This document shows positions 1-4,866 of a DNA stretch of 5,044 nt, in pieces. Under the pieces are notes generated by a model that was not told the origin of the DNA, made no database searches, and saw nothing but the letters and a program-made list of their open reading frames with translations. The position numbers were made by a program, and so were the translations under genes. Within the stretch, counting starts at the first letter, position 1. The number at the start of each line of letters is the position of its first letter. Source of the stretch: CTSoil-075 sp964292325 (GTDB taxonomy: Bacteria; Bacillota; Negativicutes; DSM-13327); assembly GCA_964292325.1 (NCBI GenBank), contig CAXYVG010000174.1:1-5044 (forward strand), written 5' to 3'.

Positions 1-1
1 A

Positions 2-52
2 AATGAATATTTCTATCGTTACTGGAAATTAGATGCGAAACCTCTGATGTAA
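2..52 (+). CDS. Possible 3' end of an upstream gene (partial)
   Basis: The frame starting at base 2 is open for 16 codons and ends at TAA 50-52. It reads NEYFYRYWKLDAKPLM, a residue mix typical of a real protein terminus. The fragment is too short to assign to a family. If it is real, the upstream gene ends inside the regulator promoter region, because the putative operator begins at 51. The other forward frames give only short, less protein-like stretches here. This is an inference from composition alone. Confidence 0.35.
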   Translation, partial: NEYFYRYWKLDAKPLM

Positions 53-65
53 CATAGTGTATGTT
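51..65. promoter_or_regulatory. Candidate operator palindrome for the Xre regulator
   Basis: AACATA (51-56) and TATGTT (60-65) form a perfect 6-bp inverted repeat around GTG, overlapping the first two bases of the -35 box. A related half-site pattern recurs 15 bp downstream: TAGTGTATG at 55-63 and TATTGTATG at 70-78. Paired palindromic boxes at the promoter are typical of controller proteins of restriction-modification systems, which repress or activate their own operon. Binding is inferred from position and symmetry only. Confidence 0.4.
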
Positions 66-92
66 GACGTATTGTATGCAAAATGATAAGAT
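64..92 (+). promoter_or_regulatory. Promoter of the regulator-methyltransferase operon
   Basis: TTGACG (64-69) and TAAGAT (87-92) are separated by 17 bp and match the sigma-70/SigA consensus at 5/6 and 4/6 positions. Transcription would start near 99, just before the ribosome binding site GAGGTGAG (101-108) of the regulator. No comparable promoter is evident between the following genes, so this one probably drives 112-3175. Confidence 0.5.
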
Positions 93-111
93 GAAAAAAT
101 GAGGTGAGAAT

Positions 112-372
112 ATGGATATTTTAAGAGTGTTTGGTGAAAACCTCCGTAAATTTAGGAACCAGACGGGATTATCACAAGAAAATTTTGCTGATAAGGCTGG
201 CTTACATAGAACTTATATTAGTGCTGTTGAACGCGGGAAACGAAGCATTGCACTTGAAAATATTCAGAAAATTGCTGATGCATTAGATATCGAAACTTAT
301 ACGTTATTTTTAAATGATGCAACTAATGAAAAATGGCAAATGCATAATAATATCAAAAATATGCAAAAGTAG
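112..372 (+). CDS. Xre-family HTH regulator, controller-protein-like
   Basis: This 86-residue protein is essentially one Cro/C1-type helix-turn-helix domain. Residues 8-60 carry the fold, with the recognition region at about 20-45 (LSQENFADKAGLHRTYISAV followed by ERGKRS). The HRTYIS and ERGKR motifs are shared with controller (C) proteins of restriction-modification systems and with many stand-alone Xre repressors. The size also fits C proteins, which are usually 75-100 residues. It is the first gene of the operon, has ribosome binding site GAGGTGAG four to five bases before the ATG, and lies 21 bp ahead of the methyltransferase. It probably binds the palindrome at 51-65 and sets the timing or level of the operon, for example so that methylation precedes effector build-up. 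The family call is firm; the C-protein role is inferred from context. Confidence 0.85.
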   Translation: MDILRVFGENLRKFRNQTGLSQENFADKAGLHRTYISAVERGKRSIALENIQKIADALDIETYTLFLNDATNEKWQMHNNIKNMQK

Positions 373-393
373 TATGTGAAAGGGAGGTGTAAA

Positions 394-1455
394 ATGGTGA
401 ATTGTGTTGCTGTAGATTTGTTCTGTGGAATAGGTGGTCTTACTCATGGCATTCAGAAGGCGGGAATTAAGGTTGTAGCTGGCATTGATATTGATTCTAC
501 TTGTAAGTATGCTTATGAAATAAATAATCAAGCACTATTTATTAATAAAGGGGTTGAAGATGTAACTGCAGATGAAATAGCAGCACTTTATCCCCAGGGG
601 TGTTTTAAAGTACTGATGGGGTGCGCACCTTGTCAGCCCTTTTCTAATTATTCATTAAGATATATTAAAGATGGAAGAAAAGACAATAAATGGAGATTAT
701 TATATTATTTTTTAGATTTGGTTAAAGATACAGAACCAGATATAATATCAATGGAAAATGTTCCACAACTTATAAAAGAAAAAGTATTTGAAGATTTTAA
801 GGAAAAACTGGAGCAATTGGGCTACAATGTGAGTTGGAGTATAGTGAATTGTGCAAATTATGGCGTTCCTCAAAATAGAAATAGGTTGGTTCTTCTAGCA
901 TCGCGGTTTGGAAATATAAATCTAATAGATCCAATATATGATGAGAATAACTTGTTGACAGTAGGTGATGTAATTGGGAATTTGCCACCTATTGAAGATG
1001 GAGAAGTTTCAAGCGAAGATATAATGCATAAAGCTAGTAAATTATCTAAAATCAATAAGTGTAGAATAAAACAATCGGTACCTGGGGGGACATGGAAGGA
1101 TTGGAGTGAAGAGTTACAATTACCTTGTCATAAAAGAAGCACGGGTCGAGGTTATGGGGCGGTGTACGGCAGGATGGAGTGGAAGAAGTCATCTCCAACA
1201 ATAACAACACAATTTTACGGTTATGGTAATGGCAGATTTGGTCATCCAGAGCAGGATAGGGCCATTTCATTGAGAGAAGGTGCACTATTACAATCTTTTC
1301 CGATAAATTATAAATTTATTGACGAGAAGAATCCACCGACGAATAGGAATATAGGCATACACATTGGAAATGCTGTTCCTGTTGAATTAGGAAATGCGAT
1401 TGGAGTAAGTATCAAAAATCATCTTCTAGAAGTAGAAGAGAGGCGGGTGATGTAA
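394..1455 (+). CDS. C5-cytosine DNA methyltransferase (Dcm/type II R-M type)
   Basis: This 353-residue enzyme transfers a methyl group from S-adenosylmethionine to C5 of cytosine in DNA. All diagnostic blocks are present in order: motif I DLFCGIGG (8-15, SAM binding), motif IV GCAPCQPFS (76-84, catalytic Cys80), motif VI ENV (121-123), motif VIII QNRNR (160-164), motif IX region GRM...SPTITT (259-272) and motif X GNAVP (325-329). The block HPEQDRAISLREGALLQSFP (284-303) precedes motif X as expected. The target recognition region lies between motifs VIII and IX, about 170-258, and the target sequence cannot be deduced. ATG 394 is preferred over ATG 376 because AGGGAGGTG (381-389) sits just before it and homologues start close to motif I. 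The stop codon directly abuts the next gene, so translation is probably coupled. It likely protects host DNA against the downstream effector pair. Confidence 0.95.
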   Translation: MVNCVAVDLFCGIGGLTHGIQKAGIKVVAGIDIDSTCKYAYEINNQALFINKGVEDVTADEIAALYPQGCFKVLMGCAPCQPFSNYSLRYIKDGRKDNKWRLLYYFLDLVKDTEPDIISMENVPQLIKEKVFEDFKEKLEQLGYNVSWSIVNCANYGVPQNRNRLVLLASRFGNINLIDPIYDENNLLTVGDVIGNLPPIEDGEVSSEDIMHKASKLSKINKCRIKQSVPGGTWKDWSEELQLPCHKRSTGRGYGAVYGRMEWKKSSPTITTQFYGYGNGRFGHPEQDRAISLREGALLQSFPINYKFIDEKNPPTNRNIGIHIGNAVPVELGNAIGVSIKNHLLEVEERRVM

Positions 1456-2508
1456 ATGGCTAATGAAATAACGCCAGAAATGAAAAATATAGCTGAGAAA
1501 CAAATTAGAGAATTGCAAAAAGAGATAAATTTCGATACAAAAGATTATCCAATTGAAGTTCTTATTGAAAAGTTTCGTGCAAATGATTTTTATATACCTG
1601 AGTATCAAAGAGAATTTATTTGGGATAAAACTACAAAAAATAGATTTGTTGAGTCTGTGTTGTTAGGTTTGCCAATACCTTTTATGTTTTTTTCAGATAA
1701 TGAGGATGGACGTTGTGAGATTATTGATGGAGCACAAAGAACTCAGACATTAGAAGAATTTTTATATAATGATTTAGTTCTTGAGGATTTACATAAGCTC
1801 ACTTCTCTTAATAGTTTTACTTTTAAAGACTTGCCAGACATATTCCAAAGGAAATTTAAAGGAAGAACCCTTCGCATCATTGTATTAGCTGATACCACAT
1901 CAATAGAAACAAGACAGGATATTTTTAATAGAATTAATACAGGGGGAAAAAAGGCGATATCAAGTGAAATTAGAAGAGGGTCTTATACCGGAGTGTTCAT
2001 GAATTTTATTGAAAAATGTGCTAAATATGAATTATTTAACAAATTGTGTCCAATTAGCGAAACAATGAAAAAACGTTATGAGGATTCAGAGCTTATATTG
2101 CGTTTTTTTGCATATATGAATGATTATAATAATTTCGTTCATAGTGTAAAAGATTTTTTGGATAGTTTTGTTGAAAAAGTAGAAGAAAATTTTAATGAGG
2201 AACAATATAAAGCAGAATTTGAAAGAATGTTAGATTTTGTGGATAAGTATTTTCCGTATGGTTTTTCCAAGTCGAAAAGTGCAAAATCAACGCCAAGAGT
2301 AAGATTTGAAGCGATTTCTGTAGGGGTAGCACTGGCTTTAAGAGAAGTTCCTAACTTAGTTCCTAGTTCAATGGAGTGGCTTGATTCTGACGAATTTAAA
2401 GTACATACAACTACCCATGCAAGTAATTCTCAACCTCGAGTAGTTGGAAGAATTCAATATGTACGAGATGAATTGTTAAAAGGTGATTCAAATGCAAACA
2501 ACGTATGA
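1456..2508 (+). CDS. DUF262 domain protein, predicted restriction component
   Basis: This 350-residue protein has a classic DUF262 (ParB/sulfiredoxin-like fold) core: IPEYQREFIW (47-56), SVLLGLPIPFMFF (67-79), IIDGAQRTQTL (89-99, the DGxQR signature) and FNRINTGG (157-164) followed by EIRRG (171-175). DUF262 is the N-terminal domain of GmrSD and BrxU and also occurs in SspE. In those proteins it is tied to nucleotide use and to defence against modified or unmodified phage DNA. No C-terminal DUF1524/HNH nuclease block is visible here; the tail (about 290-350) is a predicted helical region ending near RIQYVRDELL. The ATG follows the methyltransferase TAA with no gap, and the 3' end overlaps the HEPN gene by 17 bp, implying coordinated expression. 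It probably senses or acts on DNA lacking the cognate m5C mark, with the HEPN protein as partner. Family assignment is firm; function is inferred. Confidence 0.88.
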   Translation: MANEITPEMKNIAEKQIRELQKEINFDTKDYPIEVLIEKFRANDFYIPEYQREFIWDKTTKNRFVESVLLGLPIPFMFFSDNEDGRCEIIDGAQRTQTLEEFLYNDLVLEDLHKLTSLNSFTFKDLPDIFQRKFKGRTLRIIVLADTTSIETRQDIFNRINTGGKKAISSEIRRGSYTGVFMNFIEKCAKYELFNKLCPISETMKKRYEDSELILRFFAYMNDYNNFVHSVKDFLDSFVEKVEENFNEEQYKAEFERMLDFVDKYFPYGFSKSKSAKSTPRVRFEAISVGVALALREVPNLVPSSMEWLDSDEFKVHTTTHASNSQPRVVGRIQYVRDELLKGDSNANNV

Positions 2509-3175
2509 TACTTTTAATGATCGAGTAAATGAAATTGATATATTTTTAAAGGGGTTAAACCAGTTGTATGATACTCAAAATACTTTTGAAAATAGATATA
2601 ATTTTCATACGGATGAATTTTTAAAAATTCTTAAAGCCAATGCTTTGCTTATGATCTATAATTTGATTGAATCAACAATAATGGGGGGGATTTTAGGAAT
2701 ATATGATCAGTTTAAACAAAGTGGACTGGGTTATAAAGATGTTAGACAGGAAATTAAGGATATTTGGTTTTCATTTAAATTCAATCAAGTTTACGATAAA
2801 AATGCTCATTACAACTCGTACAGGAATAAGGCATTAGAGATTATAAATGGTATATTGAATGGTGATACGATTGAATTAGATAGGAAAGCAACAGATATTA
2901 GTGGAAATCTTGATGCTGAGAAAATACGCATAATATGTTCAAATCATGGAATTTCATGTACTGATAATAGAAGCTGTTATGGTGGAGCAGTTCTAAAAGA
3001 TGTAAAAAATAAAAGGAATAATCTGGCACACGGCACTATTTCATTTGCAGAATGTGGCAGAGATTATTCGCCTGATGAATTACAAAAGATTAAAAATGAA
3101 ACACAAATTTTTCTTGAAGCAATACTGGACTGCATGAAAAAATATTATGAAGAAAAAATGTATTTACATGCATAG
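2492..3175 (+). CDS. HEPN-like nuclease, MAE_28990/MAE_18760 family
   Basis: This 227-residue, mostly helical protein carries KRNNLAHG at 174-181. R175 and H180 make the Rx4H motif that is catalytic in HEPN ribonucleases. The upstream segment SGNLDAEKIRIICSNHGI (137-154) and the early helix with NALLMIYNLIESTI (50-63) match my memory of the MAE_28990/MAE_18760 HEPN group, which is commonly found beside DUF262 proteins and cytosine methyltransferases. HEPN toxins usually cleave RNA and act as abortive-infection or toxin components. The start at ATG 2492 is chosen over GTG 2483 because AAAAGGTG (2478-2485) is correctly spaced before it; GTG 2483 overlaps that site. The gene overlaps the DUF262 3' end by 17 bp. 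Cysteines at 149, 156 and 162 are noticeable but no metal site is claimed. Whether it cleaves RNA or DNA is unknown. Confidence 0.85.
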   Translation: MQTTYDTFNDRVNEIDIFLKGLNQLYDTQNTFENRYNFHTDEFLKILKANALLMIYNLIESTIMGGILGIYDQFKQSGLGYKDVRQEIKDIWFSFKFNQVYDKNAHYNSYRNKALEIINGILNGDTIELDRKATDISGNLDAEKIRIICSNHGISCTDNRSCYGGAVLKDVKNKRNNLAHGTISFAECGRDYSPDELQKIKNETQIFLEAILDCMKKYYEEKMYLHA

Positions 3176-3181
3176 GGAGTA

Positions 3182-3197
3182 TCTGCTATTGAGCAGA
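3182..3197. repeat. Small hairpin after the HEPN gene
   Basis: TCTGCT and AGCAGA form a perfect 6-bp stem around the loop ATTG, seven bases after the HEPN stop codon. There is no T-run behind it, so it is not a canonical terminator. It could protect the operon transcript 3' end or structure the leader of the small ORF at 3219. Confidence 0.35.
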
Positions 3198-3218
3198 GAA
3201 AGCAAAAGGAGTTTGTAA

Positions 3219-3296
3219 ATGGACGAGTTGTTGACATGCTATGACTATGTCAATAACTCCGTCCCTTTCGCCCTCATAGCGGTTTTTATAGATTAA
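3219..3296 (+). CDS. Candidate 25-residue small hydrophobic peptide
   Basis: A strong ribosome binding site AAAAGGAG (3205-3212) stands 6 bases before ATG 3219. The frame encodes MDELLTCYDYVNN followed directly by SVPFALIAVFID, then stops at TAA 3294-3296. The second half is hydrophobic and could insert in a membrane. Small holin-like or type I toxin peptides of Firmicutes share this plan of a short polar N-terminus, a hydrophobic helix and a polar end, but no specific family is recognised. The peptide is short for a full membrane helix, and the stop falls at GATTAAAAAAGGG, where one T fewer would continue the frame into Lys-Lys-Gly, so it may be a truncated copy. Codons 1-15 coincide with a 17-bp hairpin. 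Possible alternatives are a non-coding structured RNA or a chance ORF. Confidence 0.4.
   Translation: MDELLTCYDYVNNSVPFALIAVFID
3221..3264. repeat. 17-bp hairpin spanning the small ORF start
   Basis: The left arm (3221-3237, GGACGAGTTGTTGACAT) pairs with the right arm (3247-3264, ATGTCAATAACTCCGTCC) around a 9-base loop. There are 17 pairs, one of them G-U, and one bulged C. The segment is visibly richer in G and C than its surroundings. It is followed by CTTTCGCC rather than a T-run, so it does not look like an intrinsic terminator. In RNA it would bury the G of the start codon at 3219-3221 while leaving the upstream ribosome binding site free. Confidence 0.65.
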
Positions 3297-3303
3297 AAAA
3301 GGG

Positions 3304-3331
3304 TTGATTTATTCACATGCATTTTAATAAT
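3304..3331 (+). promoter_or_regulatory. Weak candidate promoter for the gene at 3349
   Basis: TTGATT (3304-3309) and AATAAT (3326-3331) are spaced 16 bp apart, matching 4/6 and 5/6 consensus positions. The transcription start would fall near 3338, only about 11 bases before the ATG. The AT-rich background makes a chance match quite possible. Confidence 0.25.
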
Positions 3332-3348
3332 TTTTTGTGGGTGGTAGA

Positions 3349-3699
3349 ATGGAAGCAAGGCAATTGGAGCTATGTTTATGGTTTAATTCAAAAAAAGAAA
3401 TTATGAAAAATCGGTTATTATATGGAAATAGTAACGCTGGGGTGGGGATTCACATTGGACGCCATAAAGATTTATTTGCGTTCTGTCCTAACTATATTTG
3501 GTTAGAGTTTGATGACGGAACAAAGGGACGAGTTTTAATTGCAAAAGATAGTTGGGGTAATTGTACCCATTTCATTCAAGAGAGCATCGGTCAATGGGCT
3601 CGTATGAACGGTTTATGGGAGAGAAAGATTAATGAAAGATCAGTTTCATGTATCTTAACGTTCACATCGTGCCTTGATAGATTTTTAATTTCAAAATAA
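3349..3699 (+). CDS. Uncharacterised 116-residue protein
   Basis: I do not recognise a family. The protein is soluble-looking, with no signal peptide or membrane segment. The N-terminus (MEARQLELCLWFNSKKEI) is followed by a glycine-rich turn at about 25-36 (NSNAGVGIHIG), a beta-rich block with YIWLEFDDGTKGRVLIAKDS (about 50-69), and NCTHFIQESIGQWARMNGLW (about 72-91), which looks like an amphipathic helix with conserved-looking aromatics. ATG 3349 is preferred over GTG 3337: the GGGTGGT stretch before the ATG can serve as a weak ribosome binding site, whereas GTG 3337 has only T-rich sequence upstream. The stop lies 23 bp before the ankyrin gene on the same strand, so the two are probably co-transcribed and may work as a pair. 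Confidence 0.65.
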   Translation: MEARQLELCLWFNSKKEIMKNRLLYGNSNAGVGIHIGRHKDLFAFCPNYIWLEFDDGTKGRVLIAKDSWGNCTHFIQESIGQWARMNGLWERKINERSVSCILTFTSCLDRFLISK

Positions 3700-3722
3700 A
3701 TAAATCCATGAGGATGGTTGAT

Positions 3723-4295
3723 ATGAATAATAGTAATTGGAAGATAATACCGTTGTTTTTTGTAATGTTTGCTTTTCTAATATCACCTGTTTATGCAGGA
3801 ATTAATGAAGATTTTTTGCTTGCGGCAAAAAACGGAAATCTATCAAATGTACAAGAGTGCATATCAAATGGAATTGACGTTAACGTGCGGGACGCTGATG
3901 GCTGGACAGCACTTATGAAAGCTTCGATTAATAGCAATTATGAAATAGTAAAGATTTTGATTGATAATAATGCGGATGTTAATATAAGAGATAATGACAA
4001 CCGGACAGCATTAATGTATGCCGCTGTAGGCGGAATTAATAATAAGGATAATACCAAAGTGGTTAAGTTGTTGATTAGTAGGGGCGCTGAATTAAATACC
4101 AGAGATAAATGGGGAGACACGGCATTACACCAATGTGCTTCTTACAATTGTATTGATATAGCTCAAATCTTAGCGGAATCAGGAGCTAATCTAAAATTAC
4201 AGAATAAAGATGGAAGAACTGCAGCTAGACTAGCTTCTATAGTGGGTAACATAGAAGTGGCGAAAATTATTGTTGCCTACGGTGGTATAATGTAG
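3723..4295 (+). CDS. Exported ankyrin-repeat protein
   Basis: This 190-residue protein has an N-terminal signal peptide: a short polar start with Lys7, a hydrophobic core at 8-20 (IIPLFFVMFAFLI), and SPVYA before Gly26 as a signal peptidase I site. The mature part consists of about five ankyrin repeats: 27-57, 59-90, 92-128 (with a GGINNKDNT insertion), 130-161 and 163-190. Typical elements are DGWTALMKAS, NRTALMYAA, GDTALHQCA and DGRTAARLAS, each followed by a helix and a loop such as ADVNIRD. Ankyrin repeats bind proteins and have no catalysis of their own, so the partner is unknown; the gene 23 bp upstream is a candidate. ATG 3723 is chosen over ATG 3708 because AGGATGG (3711-3717) is well spaced and the signal peptide then begins normally. 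No DUF or enzymatic extension is present, and the gene ends at a strong terminator. Confidence 0.85.
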   Translation: MNNSNWKIIPLFFVMFAFLISPVYAGINEDFLLAAKNGNLSNVQECISNGIDVNVRDADGWTALMKASINSNYEIVKILIDNNADVNIRDNDNRTALMYAAVGGINNKDNTKVVKLLISRGAELNTRDKWGDTALHQCASYNCIDIAQILAESGANLKLQNKDGRTAARLASIVGNIEVAKIIVAYGGIM

Positions 4296-4343
4296 TTATA
4301 TAAAAAATTCTAATGTCCGATAAAGAACCATTGTATAAACTAA

Positions 4344-4390
4344 AAAACTCTGGCACGATAAAACAATTTGTTTGTGCCAGGGTTTTATTT
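4344..4390 (+). terminator. Intrinsic terminator after the ankyrin gene
   Basis: AAAACTCTGGCAC (4344-4356) pairs with GTGCCAGGGTTTT (4374-4386) in a 13-bp stem with one G-T wobble. The loop region contains a further AAACA/TGTTT pairing. The downstream arm ends in a T-rich run. It lies about 50 bp after the ankyrin stop codon. The A-tract/T-tract symmetry means it could also stop transcription on the other strand. Confidence 0.85.
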
Positions 4391-4410
4391 ATTTGAATTA
4401 AAAATTGAAG

Positions 4411-4438
4411 TTAAATTTCGTAAACCAATGAATATAAT
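4411..4438 (+). promoter_or_regulatory. Promoter of the interrupted small gene
   Basis: A perfect -10 box TATAAT (4433-4438) is preceded at 16 bp by TTAAAT (4411-4416), which matches the -35 consensus at only 3/6 positions. Transcription would begin near 4445, immediately before the ribosome binding site GGAGGTG (4447-4453). Confidence 0.45.
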
Positions 4439-4493
4439 GTAGTAACGGAGGTGAAAAACATGCCAGTAATACATATTGGTAAACCCTCAGAAG

Positions 4494-4498
4494 CAGCA
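4494..4498. repeat. Left target-site duplication (CAGCA)
   Basis: The five bases CAGCA directly precede the left tip of the foldback element and are repeated directly after its right tip at 4862-4866. In the interrupted frame they are the end of the Ala-Ala codons. Confidence 0.75.
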
Positions 4499-4556
4499 TG
4501 AGTATTTCACTTGACAAATACCATGTTAACGAAGAAATAGAACCAGTCTCACGGTG
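4499..4556 (+). repeat. Left terminal inverted repeat
   Basis: This arm pairs, without gaps, with the reverse complement of 4804-4861. The best-kept blocks are TGA(G/A)TATTTCA at the tip, TACCA at 4519-4523, GAACCA at 4540-4545 and TCACGGT at 4549-4555. The block spacing is identical in both arms. Confidence 0.75.
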
Positions 4557-4599
4557 ATTTTGAACCACTTTCACGCTGCACAGTACCACCTGCAAATAA
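4518..4599 (+). repeat. Four tandem boxes in the left arm
   Basis: Related 17-bp boxes start at 4518, 4540, 4562 and 4583, spaced 22, 22 and 21 bp. The clearest are GAACCAGTCTCACGGTG (4540) and GAACCACTTTCACGCTG (4562), identical at 14 of 17 positions. The boxes at 4518 and 4583 are weaker and keep mainly the ACCA core. Regular spacing of about two helical turns suggests binding of several transposase subunits on one face of the DNA. Confidence 0.6.
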
Positions 4600-4641
4600 T
4601 GGCAGAGAAGATGGATTTCTCCCTGCTTAGAGCAAATTGTA

Positions 4642-4722
4642 TCTCCTTCCACCATTCAATCAAGGGTATGCTACGCCGAGTGCAAAGAGCGCACTCGCCC
4701 TTGACTGAATGGCTCCAGGAGA
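4642..4722. repeat. Central hairpin of the foldback element
   Basis: The outer arms 4642-4666 and 4698-4722 match as inverted repeats, with perfect TCTCCT, CCATTCA and TCAAGGG blocks. The inner arms CGAGTGC (4677-4683) and GCACTCG (4691-4697) are perfect. The left side has a bulge at 4667-4676. The centre of this hairpin coincides with the centre of the 363-bp element. As RNA it would be very stable. Confidence 0.7.
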
Positions 4723-4760
4723 TGGAATATAGCTAACAGGGGAAAATCCAGGGAACTAGG

Positions 4761-4842
4761 AATCAGCACGATGGTTCTGTACTCCGATATCATGGATTAG
4801 CTTTACCGTGAATATGGTTCAACTTCACCGATAAAGTGGTAC
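4761..4842 (-). repeat. Four tandem boxes in the right arm
   Basis: On the minus strand, boxes begin at 4842 (GTACCACTTTATCGGTG), 4820 (GAACCATATTCACGGTA), 4798 and 4777 (GAACCATCG...). Their distances from the right tip are 19, 41, 63 and 84 bp, exactly those of the left-arm boxes from the left tip. This mirrored layout confirms the element boundaries. Confidence 0.6.
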
Positions 4843-4861
4843 TATTGCACTGAAATATTCA
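4804..4861 (-). repeat. Right terminal inverted repeat
   Basis: Read on the minus strand from 4861 inward, it begins TGAATATTTCA and then carries TACCA, GAACCA and TCACGGT at the same distances from the tip as in the left arm. Mismatches are concentrated between these blocks, as expected if the blocks are the protein-binding parts. Confidence 0.75.
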
Positions 4862-4866
4862 CAGCA
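4862..4866. repeat. Right target-site duplication (CAGCA)
   Basis: This copy of CAGCA directly follows the right tip of the element and matches 4494-4498. The interrupted gene resumes in frame at 4867. Confidence 0.75.

Larger units (their letters stand above)
4499..4861. mobile_element. 363-bp MITE-like foldback element, IS21-type ends
   Basis: The element starts TGAGTATTTCA (4499-4509) and ends TGAAATATTCA (4851-4861). The outer 58 bp of each end align without gaps as inverted repeats, 40 of 58 identical by my count. The similarity continues through most of both arms to a hairpin in the exact middle, so the whole element is an imperfect palindrome. A 5-bp CAGCA duplication flanks it. It carries no plausible transposase or other gene, so it would depend on an enzyme supplied elsewhere. 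TG...CA tips, multiple tandem sub-terminal boxes of the TGGTTCA kind and a 4-8 bp target duplication are traits of IS21-family elements, so that family is the likely source. The family link is from memory of such ends and has not been tested. Insertion interrupted a 37-codon gene. Confidence 0.75.

Noticed and set aside
376..393. Upstream start for the methyltransferase (six extra residues)
   Set aside because: The AGGGAGGTG ribosome binding site at 381-389 lies inside this extension and is correctly placed for ATG 394.
310..531. Minus-strand ORFs overlapping the regulator, methyltransferase and DUF262 genes (for example 310-531, 797-988, 870-1055, 1052-1285, 1426-1608, 3938-4120)
   Set aside because: They are antisense shadows of well-supported genes, with low-complexity hydrophobic or Ser/His-rich translations and no ribosome binding sites.
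2483..2491. GTG start for the HEPN gene
   Set aside because: It overlaps the AAAAGGTG site that is well spaced for ATG 2492.
3221..3264. 17-bp hairpin as the intrinsic terminator of the defence operon
   Set aside because: It is followed by CTTTCGCC instead of a T-run. It may still affect the transcript end, but it does not meet the usual form.
4460..4498. 4-oxalocrotonate tautomerase remnant, suggested by the start MPVIHI
   Set aside because: Only six residues agree. The restored continuation (LDRLHRFFHELILEI and a basic tail) does not follow the tautomerase pattern, and the restored gene is too short.
4518..4599. CRISPR-like or iteron-like array
   Set aside because: The boxes are degenerate, only 21-22 bp apart and mirrored at the other end of a target-duplicated element, so transposon end boxes explain them better.
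4398..4655. 85-codon minus-strand ORF
   Set aside because: It crosses the promoter and start of the interrupted small gene and the left arm of the element, with no ribosome binding site or recognisable domain.
4554..4736. 60-codon forward ORF inside the foldback element
   Set aside because: It lies within the palindromic element, has no ribosome binding site, resembles no transposase, and is explained by the inverted-repeat arms.
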